Part shown: positions 56,594 through 64,000 of the stretch, piece by piece | How positions within the stretch are numbered: the stretch's first letter is position 1 | Layout: every line of letters begins with the position of its first letter | Assembly (NCBI RefSeq): GCF_043290135.1 | Contig: NC_134709.1 | Location: 67,449,456 to 67,513,455, forward strand | Direction: 5' to 3' | Origin: Rhipicephalus microplus | Taxonomy: Eukaryota > Arthropoda > Arachnida > Ixodida > Ixodidae | Length of the DNA stretch: 64,000 nt | Notes under the pieces: generated by a model | What the model was told of the DNA's origin: nothing | The model's input: the letters and a program-made list of their open reading frames with translations, nothing else | Database searches by the model: none | Position numbers and translations under genes: made by a program

Positions 56594-56799
56594 TTAAAAC
56601 TGTACAAACCTCACCTTACTCATGAGGATGAGTAGAAGAAAAAAAAAAGAGTGAAGAGTGGTTTGTTTGGCAAGCTTGAGTTGTTTTTTCACAAGGTACG
56701 CACACATGTCTGACAAACTAGCTAGAAATTCTGGACAAGCCTCATGCTCAAAATAGCGCTGCAAAAGTTCAACAGCCTCTATAGCTGATCGGTCCGGTG
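56594..56799 (-). pseudogene. Tigger transposase, C-terminal end beyond the LTR insertion
   Basis: DRSAIEAVELLQRYFEHE ... KKQLKLAKQTTLHSFF is the typical final segment of Tigger transposases. Its frame follows on from the acidic tail at 61987 when the LTR element is removed, which proves the nested order. Confidence 0.82.
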
Positions 56800-56804
56800 G
56801 CACC
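56800..56804. repeat. 5-bp target-site duplication of LTR element copy 2 (left)
   Basis: GCACC before the left LTR. The same GCACC follows the right LTR at 61982-61986. Confidence 0.9.
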
Positions 56805-58008
56805 TGTCACAAAACGAGCGCTCAAAAAGGGCGCGCCGCCAAATTCTTGCGACGAAACGCCGGAAGGATGCCTCGAGGTCAACAACAAAAAAAGAACACA
56901 AGCATCCAAAGACTCCCCGGGTGCGCGTCCCTCTCCCCTCCGAAGCGTGGGTTCGCCGACGAACCTCCTCTCATCGGCGCCCGAGCAAGCCCTGGAACGT
57001 TCTCGATGGAAAGGGGCGTGGTGATGCAGGGTTGCGTCATCCGTCGCGGACGGCCCTCGTACCGTCTCGCGGTTTACCCAGCCTGCGCTGCGTATCGCGC
57101 CGGCGAAATGATGAGAATTTTCTAGAATCTCGCGCGGAAGGTATTTAACCGAGCAGCAGAGATAGGAGATCAGGAGAAGAAGGAAGTTAGCGCCAGTGCG
57201 CGTGGGGGTATTCCGCCGCATCTGTCGGTGAAGGTTTTGTTCTTCCGTGACAAAGGAGGAGAAGAAGAAAGTATGCGCCAGAGTGCGTAGGGTGTCCCGC
57301 CTTGTCGGCGAAACCTTTTATCCACAGTGACAAAGGAGAAGAAGTGGATTTCCACCCGAGGGGTGAAGACTCGAGCTACAGGAGAAGTGTGCGTCTACCG
57401 CTATCGGGCGCAGACGCATGGCAACAGCTGCGTGTGGGAAGCCGACGTGTTTCCGGCGAAGAAGTTTGAAGCTTGGAGAGCGGCCAAGTGAAGACGCGAG
57501 GTTTCCTGGAAGGGAAACTTCGGGGTCAGCGGAACGACAACAACACTGGACTTTGAGTGAGTGATTCTCGGAAGAGTATCATTCAGACTTTTGTTCCAAA
57601 AACTTTGGACTGAATAAGTTTTCTAACTCTTTAGTCTTTAAGTGTCTTGGTTGTTCGATGCATGCGACTGCATTGTAGTGCGTATTGTTGTCTCTGTCCG
57701 TTGTTTCGAGCTCGGCTGATTGTACTGTGTAGTACATTGTTTGATTGGTGTCATATTGTATTCAACTATTGTCGAGTGTGCATACTTGTGTATCGTTTTG
57801 GATCTGCCATAACTGAGAATATAATTTTGTTTTGTTTATCAACTCTCTGCTCTGACTTGTTCTTCGGGCCACAGCCGGCGTCCGCTGGCGCGCCAAATAG
57901 GACCACTTCTAAATTGTCCACGCTTTCGTGGTGCGGTTCGGGGGGCCGATACTTCGGCCCTTGGAATTAGCTCGGCGATCGCCTCCCTAATTAACGGGAC
58001 CTGTGACA
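56805..58008 (+). repeat. 5' LTR of copy 2
   Basis: Begins TGTCACAAAACGAGCGCTCA and ends GGGACCTGTGACA. The TATA-like 'ggtatttaaccgagc' lies at about 57139. Confidence 0.9.
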
Positions 58009-58015
58009 ATTAATC

Positions 58016-58031
58016 TGGCGTTCGCGACAGG
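58016..58031 (+). promoter_or_regulatory. Primer-binding site of copy 2
   Basis: TGGCGTTCGCGACAGG, seven bases after the LTR, the same spacing as copy 1. Confidence 0.6.
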
Positions 58032-58211
58032 ACCATTTTGGTGCACAGTGTGTCCAAAGTAGTGAGAAAGAGCCTCGAGTTGTTGATAGTGCTATCAGAA
58101 CGATTTTGTATGTTGCTCAGTGTTCTCGTTACTGAGTGCAGGAGAGTGTTCCGATAGACTGATTTAGGCAGATTCTTTTTACACGCGACAAGACTTCATT
58201 TGCGAGATACA

Positions 58212-60394
58212 ATGGATCTCGAAAAGTTAGTAGCTCTTGGTGAGAAGATGGGTCTTTCTGGCGCCGAACTACGGAAGTGGGTAAGCCAGAAGGAGAAAGA
58301 GGCGGTGGAAAGAGAGAGGTTGGCAGCTGAGAGAGCCAAGGAAAAAAAAGCAGCTGAGTTGGAGAGAGAGAGATTGGCAGCTGAAAGAGCCAAGGAAGGA
58401 AAAGCAGCTGAGTTGGAGAGAGAGAGAGGTTGGCAGCTGAGAGAGCCAAGGAAGAAATAAGCAGCTGAGTTGGAGAGAGAGAAGGGGGGGTTGGCAGCTG
58501 AGAAAGCCAAGGAAGAAAAAGCAGCTGAGTTGGAGAGAGAGAGGTTTGCAGCTGAGAGGGCCAAGGAAGAAAGAGAGCGACAATTGAAGTTGGAGTTGGA
58601 GAGAGAAAGACTGGCAGCTGAGAGGGCGAAAGAAGAAAGAGAAGCGGAGATGGCTGAAAGGAACGGCAGCGGCAGCACGAGATGGAACTCGAGCGGCTCC
58701 GTTTGCAACAGCGAAGTGAAACTCCGGTCCAAGCTAGAGCTGAAAGCAGCGAATGGGAGGACCATGGCTTTCGCTTGAACCCAAGCAAGCTGCTCGTAGC
58801 GTTTGATGAAAGGAAGGACGACGTCGACGCGTACCTTCACAGATTCGAGACGATTGCAAGGAGCCAGAATTGGCCGGAACATCAATGGGCAACTGCTTTG
58901 AGTACTTGCTTGAGTGGTGAAGCGCTCAGTGTGTACGGCAGGCTGACGCCGACCGATGCAGCCAACTATGCAAAGGTGAAGGCTGCTTTGCTGAAGCGAT
59001 TTAGATTCACTGTGGAAGGATTCCGGTACAGATTTCGGACAGGAAAGCCAGCTGATGGTGAGACGGCTTCGCGGTATGCCGCCCGACTTGGCCATTATTT
59101 CGACAGATGGATTGAACTTTCAGGGACAGCGCAGGAGTACGATGAGCTTAGAGAGCTCCTAATTAGAGACCAATTTCTTACTAGTTGCCACCCAAGCCTG
59201 TCGCTGTACTTGAAAGAGAGGAAGGCTGAGTCGCTTGAAGGCATGCTTGAATTGGCTGATCAATTCTTGGAAGCGCAAGGTGGAACAAATTTGGCCGGAG
59301 TCAAGACGGAGTGTCCCGAAGATTCGAAGAAATCGACACCCGAACAAAAGAAGCGTGCACCGGAGAGTGTTCCGCGATGTTTTCTGTGTAACCGAGTGGG
59401 TCATCGCGCTAGCAACTGTCGAACTAACTTTACGAGTCCCCCGGTCGTAAAATGTTTCAAGTGTGGTCAGACTGGGCACAAAGCAGACGCTTGTCGTAAC
59501 GGAGTGAGTCAAACTCACCAGGTATCCTGTGTGCTAGCAGCACCGAAATCGGATGGTGATGCCGTCACCGACGGATTTGTAGAGTTGAAAAATGGGGAGA
59601 AACTTCCTATTGTGGGTGCTGTAATGACAAAACAGCCAACCGGTGTTACGAAGGGATTGCCAACGCTGCCTGGAAAAGTTGCGGGCAAGAAGGTTATGGT
59701 GTTAAGAGATACCGGTAAGTCCACGGTTATCGTGCGGAGAAGTTTGGTACGGGAAAGTGAGTTACCAGGTGAAAGAAAACCAGTTTGCCTAATTGACAGT
59801 ACGGTTCGGATGCTTCCCGAAGCAGAAATTGAGGTTGAAACCTCGTACTTCAGTGGGAAGGTTACTGCTCTATGCATGACGACCCCCCTGTACGACCTCG
59901 TCATCGGAAACATCGACGGGGCGCGAGGACCGAATGATCCAGAATGTTTGGGGGAAGACCCGAAGATGAAGCCCCCGCCGACACAGGGACCGCGAGAAAC
60001 AGCGGAGAACAATCCCGTGAACGATTTCAACCGAGCCCAAGGTGAAGCTTGGGCGCAAGAGACAGTGAATGAGAACATGACTGTATTGAATGAGTTTATG
60101 TGCTGGGTAGCTGGACTTACGTTGGCACGACCTCAACCGACCGACAGTGTAAAGGTGACGGAGTCGGCCAGCCAGGCCCAATGCCGTGATGTGAACAAGC
60201 TGGTAAATAAACACACAGGACCCATTGAACGTTATGACCTGTTAACGGTGTCGGAAGTGACAACGATGGCTGAGACGCCGCCTCAGATACCGTCGTTGGA
60301 AAGGGCTCGCCGAAAAAGAACGAGGAAAAACAAGAAGAGATCGAGTGAGCACCGTAAGAAAGGACGCAAGCGCAGCTCGAAGTACACGAGATAG
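58212..60394 (+). pseudogene. Gag/protease-like gene of copy 2, frameshifted in the coiled coil
   Basis: Starts MDLEKLVALGEKMGLSGAEL at ATG 58212. The coiled-coil part has a two-base (GA) frame change near 58425 like that of copy 1 and then meets a stop at 58458-58460. A further shift near 58665 leads to the 570-codon frame ending at 60394. This contains the capsid-like region, two complete CCHC knuckles (CFLCNRVGHRASNC and CFKCGQTGHKADAC), the protease-like LRDTGKS loop and the basic tail RARRKRTRKNKKRSSEHRKK. In copy 1 the corresponding second knuckle lacks its first Cys. No polymerase genes. Confidence 0.82.
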
Positions 60395-60760
60395 GTGCTG
60401 AGGTCAAATCGGAATGCGTTCATCTGTGTTGAGCCTCAATGTGTTGTGTTTTGTTATCCTGTGTCACAACTGTATGTCGAGTGAGTAAAAATGTTTGTTA
60501 CGGTGATGTGATTGTACAATTGTTGTAATGAGAGAACTTTGTACATTTGTATTGTCTGGAATCTGTGATGGAGTGTTGTACTCACGCACCTGTGGTTATA
60601 TTTCATGTGTTGTGAGATTGAATTACTATGTACAATTGTATTGAGTGATCTATTGTGAATGTGACGTGCCATGAGCAACGGACTATGTTACAGTCTTTAA
60701 GTGTGTGGTGACTGTTCGCGCTGGTTTGTGTGGTTTTGAAAATTATGAGATAATATTCTT

Positions 60761-60774
60761 AAAGTGGGGGGCAG
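60761..60774 (+). promoter_or_regulatory. Polypurine tract of copy 2
   Basis: AAAGTGGGGGGCAG directly before the 3' LTR, nearly identical to copy 1. Confidence 0.7.
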
Positions 60775-61981
60775 TGTCACAAAATGAGCGCTCAAAAAGG
60801 GCGCGGCGCCGAATTCTCGCGACGAAACGCCGGAAGGATGCCTCGAGGTCAACGGGAAAAAAAAAGATCACGAGCGTTTAAGGACTCCCCGGGTGTGCGT
60901 CCCTCTCCCCTCGGAAGCGTGGGTTCGCCGACGAACCTCCTCTCATCGGCGCCCGAGCAAGCCCTGGAAAGTTCTCGATAGAAAGGGGCGTGGTGATGCA
61001 GGGTTGCGTCATCCGTCGCGGACGGCCCTCGTACCATCTCGCGCTTTCCCCAGCCTTTGCTGCGTATCACGCCGGCGAAATGATGAGAATTTTCTGGATT
61101 CTTGCGCGGAAGGTATTTAACCGAGCAGCAGAGATGGGAGATCAGGAGAAGAAGGAAGTTAGCGCCAGTGCGTGGGGGGGTATTCCGCCGCGTCTGTCGG
61201 TGAAGGTTTTGTCCTTCCGTGACAAAGGAGGAGAAGAAGAAAGTATGCGCCAGAGTGCGTAGGGTGTTCCTCCTTGTCGGCGAAGCCTTTTATCCAAAGT
61301 GACAAAGGAGAAGAAGAGGATTTCCACCTGAGGGGTAAAGACTCGAGCCACAGGCAAGAGTGTGTGTCTACCGCTATCGAGCGCAGACGCGTGGCAACAG
61401 CAGCGTGTGGGAAGCCGACGTGTTTCCGGCGAAGAAGTTTGAAGCTTGGAGAGCAGCCAAGTGAAGACGCGAGGTTTCCTGGAAGAGAAACTTCGGGGGC
61501 AGCGGAACGACAACAACGCTGGACTTTGAGTGAGTGATCCTCGGAAGAGTATCATTCAGACTTTTGTTCCAAGAACTTTGGACTGAATAAGTTTTCTAAC
61601 TCTTTAGTCTTTAAGTGTCTTGGTTGTTCGATGCATGCGGCTGCATTGTAGTGCATATTGTTGTCTGTGTCCGTTGTTTTGAGCGTGGCTGATTGTACTG
61701 TGTAGTACATTGTTTGATTGGTGTCATATTGTATTCAACTATTGTCGAGTGTGCATACTTGTGTATCGTTTTGGATCTGCCATAACTGAGAATATAATTT
61801 TGTTTTGTTTATCAACTCTCGGCTCTGACTTGTTCTTTGGGCCACAGCCGGCGTCCGCTGGCGCACCAAATAGGACCACTTCTAAATTGTCCACGCTTTC
61901 GTGGTGCGGTTCGGGGGGCCGATACTTCGGCCCTTGGAATTAGCCCGGCGATCGCCTCCTGAATTAACGGTACCCGTGACA
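60775..61981 (+). repeat. 3' LTR of copy 2
   Basis: Begins TGTCACAAAATGAGCGCTCA and ends GGTACCCGTGACA. It differs from the 5' LTR at scattered positions along the whole length. Confidence 0.9.
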
Positions 61982-61986
61982 GCACC

Positions 61987-63260
61987 ACTGCACTGGCACT
62001 ATTGTCATCACATTCATCGCTGAAAGGTTGATCTTCATCTTGCAATTCGGCAATCGTTTCCTCGACAGTCTCTTCACGACAGGTACGATCATTTTCATCA
62101 ATTGATTCGTAGTCCTGCAGTGTGAAATGGGCAGAGGGTACGACCTGACTGAATACTGTCTCAATGTCGGCATCAGCAGGGCTTTCTTCTTCGCCAGGTA
62201 CTGCTTTCTTGCACTTGAAAGCCAGCATGATGAAAGAATCTGTGTACTGTTGTTGCCTTCACTTGCTCTCAGGCGCAAGCCAAAATGTAGATGGCTGTCA
62301 TTTCCCACTGCCTGCTCTACGCAGCGTTTGATGGAGCAACTGTCTGTGGTAATGAAGTTTAATGTTCTGAATAATCCCTTGATCCATTGGCTAGATCACT
62401 GCCATTGCATTGGCTGGCAAGAACTCCAGAGTGATGGCTTGGAGAACTTGAATCTGACCATGGGCTGGGCAATTATCCACGGTGAGGGCCACCTTCCTGC
62501 CTTGCCTCGTAAATCTTGCGTCTTCCTCCCGAAGCCAGTTTCGAAAATGGCAATAGTCATCCACCCTTTACAGTTCCCATGGTACGCAACAGGAAGGTGT
62601 CGAAAGCCTTGGAAACAACGTAGGTGCCTTGATTTTCCTATTACCAACACCTTCAATTTCTTATCTCCTGCTATGTTTCCACCCACCAGCACAGTGATGC
62701 GATCTTTACTACTTTTCCTCCACTACAGGCTTCGCCTTTGAAGGTGGGAGTATTTGATAGAAGCACCTTATAAAAAAGACCCATCTCGTCGACGGTGAAA
62801 ACGTCTCGTGGCTCAAAGCTCATCAAAATTTCCTTAAACCACCCCTGTTGCCAGTCCGTGCAGATGTCCCTGTTGACTGCACCATTCTCACCTGATATTG
62901 CTTTGAAGACTAGGCCATGGCGTGTTTTGAAGCAGCTGAGCCATTCGTCGCTTAGGACAAAGTTTTTAACACCCATTTGCATGGCTATCTCTGAAGCTTT
63001 CTGCTCGAGAATTGGTCCGCTTATAGGCAAATTGAAACTCCGTGCACGCTTCAACCACAGAAAAATAACTTTTCTATATGTTCATAAGGCGTCGTTCGCA
63101 TCCATTTAGATGTAAAGGTCCCATTCTCAACAGTGCCTTCAATCTTTTCTCCCTCTTTCCAGATCCGCGACAGCGTCGATTTTGGGATGTATTTTTTCGC
63201 CCCCTCCATCTTGGGCAGGCCGCTTTAATCGAGCTCCTGAAGAATTTGCAGCTTTTTTTT
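61987..63260 (-). pseudogene. Tigger transposase, N-terminal and central part
   Basis: Reading leftwards: a CENP-B-like N-terminal helix-turn-helix region with frameshifts near 63260-63060; FNLPISGPILEQKASEIAMQ and WLSCFKTRHGLVFKAISGE (second DNA-binding domain); FTVDEMGLFYKVL (first catalytic Asp); GGKVVKIASL and NIAGDKKLKVLVIGKSRHLR of the DDE domain; and an acidic tail ending DDNSASAV at the LTR insertion. At least two frameshifts and several divergent segments make it inactive. Confidence 0.8.
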
Positions 63261-63650
63261 TTTTTTTTCAAGCAAGAGTGTATGGTGCGACCGCTTCCTT
63301 TTCATCAAGCTGAAATAACACCTAGATCCACTGCATTTCGCCGCACAAATAGGCTTAACGCACAATTGACTCGCCAACTTGGCTCCCACAGCCAAAAGCG
63401 AGAATGGCTACTGGATTGGCTTGTCTCGATCTCAAGGTGTTTGTGATTGTGAGACTACCTTTGGCATGAACAGGTCCATGTTGTGTTTAGAGTTTGTGCC
63501 GTTTAACTGTAGGTGATGAATAAGCATTGTTTCGATTAACCGACGATTTTTACAGCGCAACACGTAGAAATCCAGCCATATGAGCCCGTTTAGTTTCGTT
63601 AATAAAGCATTTTCGTTTAAGCGAGTTTTGTTTATTGGGAGTCCACTGTA

Positions 63651-64000
63651 TTTTACACATTGTCATGGCACAGAACGAAAACTCTGCAACTTACTACAAA
63701 ACGAATTACGTATTCGGAATCAGAATGGAAGCCTATTCATACCGCAGAAGATTTAATTGAGCTAGCTTACAGATTCACAAAACTAACTTTTTTTTTTAAT
63801 CGCATCTCCCCTTGAGTCAGCTGAACACAACAGCCTTGCACAACAAGAGCTGCAGTCTACTTAACACTGAACTGTAATGTCGTGCCAGCATTCATACCTG
63901 TGTCTGTGCTCTGGCACACGGCCACACTAATGTGCTTCAGATATCATCACGTAGTTGTGACAGAGAAGAACACAGCACCAGCGTTGTTTATTGAAGACCA
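63651..64000. other. Probable DOT1L intron at window end
   Basis: No coding exon recognised. The upstream DOT1L exons, including the methyltransferase core, should lie beyond this edge. Confidence 0.4.

Larger units (their letters stand above)
56805..61981 (+). mobile_element. Complete gag-only LTR retrotransposon, copy 2
   Basis: 5,177 bp, with LTRs of 1204 and about 1207 bp, TG...CA ends, the same primer-binding site and polypurine tract as copy 1, and a perfect 5-bp duplication. The interior again holds only the gag/protease-like gene. The LTRs differ from each other at many positions, so this insertion is older than copy 1. Relative to copy 1 the LTRs carry an internal partial duplication around 'gtgacaaaggaggagaagaa'. 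It lies in the DOT1L gene, antisense to it. Confidence 0.93.
56487..63648 (-). mobile_element. Tigger DNA transposon split by an LTR element
   Basis: The left end is CAGTCGACTACTCTTTAACA and the right end, on the other strand, CAGTGGACTCCCAATAAACA. TA flanks both sides (56485-56486, 63649-63650). Removing the LTR element and one duplication copy leaves about 1,980 bp, a normal Tigger length. The ends match the MITEs at 1412, 10966 and 46744, which are therefore likely its deletion derivatives. Confidence 0.85.

Overview
The window is arthropod nuclear DNA, almost certainly from a hard (ixodid) tick. The main evidence is several copies of the tRNA-derived tick SINE known as Ruka (shared segments 'gttaaagaac', 'tggtcaaaacttccggagcc', 'gggacgttaaacccca'). 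Tick-style RTE, Penelope-like, hAT and Tigger elements, intron-rich genes and AT-rich introns agree with this. No bacterial genes, tRNA, rRNA or CRISPR arrays were seen.

Two conserved host genes, both for chromatin-modifying enzymes, lie tail to tail. On the + strand, six exons between 987 and 11410 encode the C-terminal end of KAT14/ATAC2 (CSRP2BP), including its GNAT acetyltransferase domain. All six join in phase, and one intron has a GC donor. On the - strand, six exons from 55603 down to 31515 encode about 1,320 C-terminal residues of a DOT1L/grappa-type H3K79 methyltransferase: an AT-hook basic region, a coiled-coil region split over short exons, and long Pro/Ser-rich exons. The catalytic core of DOT1L and the 5' part of KAT14 lie outside the window.

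Most of the rest is mobile DNA, often nested. 1-11 kb (KAT14 introns): a hAT element carrying a Tigger MITE and a Ruka SINE, further Ruka copies, two Penelope GIY-YIG fragments, a LINE 3' end with target duplication, and another MITE. 11.5-15.3 kb: a diverged GAGT-rich repeat pair and an RTE fragment. 15.9-20.9 kb: a complete, young LTR element with only a gag/protease-like gene. 20.9-31.5 kb: mostly unassigned DNA with two long inverted repeats and a hAT element. 31.5-55.6 kb: DOT1L exons, whose introns hold a Penelope terminal region with a hammerhead-like motif, a twin-primed RTE insertion, a TTAA-flanked non-autonomous element, a dead pogo element, and two 3-kb TTAA-flanked DDE transposons inserted into one MITE. 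One of these has an intact 650-residue transposase; the other is broken by a Tigger derivative. 56.5-63.6 kb: a Tigger element split by a second copy of the gag-only LTR element.

The strongest candidates for something little described are the LTR family with gag and a protease-like domain but no reverse transcriptase or integrase, and the intact TTAA-inserting transposase (Kolobok-like by target site, 'Mutator-like' by domain). Family assignments rest on motif recognition; no database search was run.
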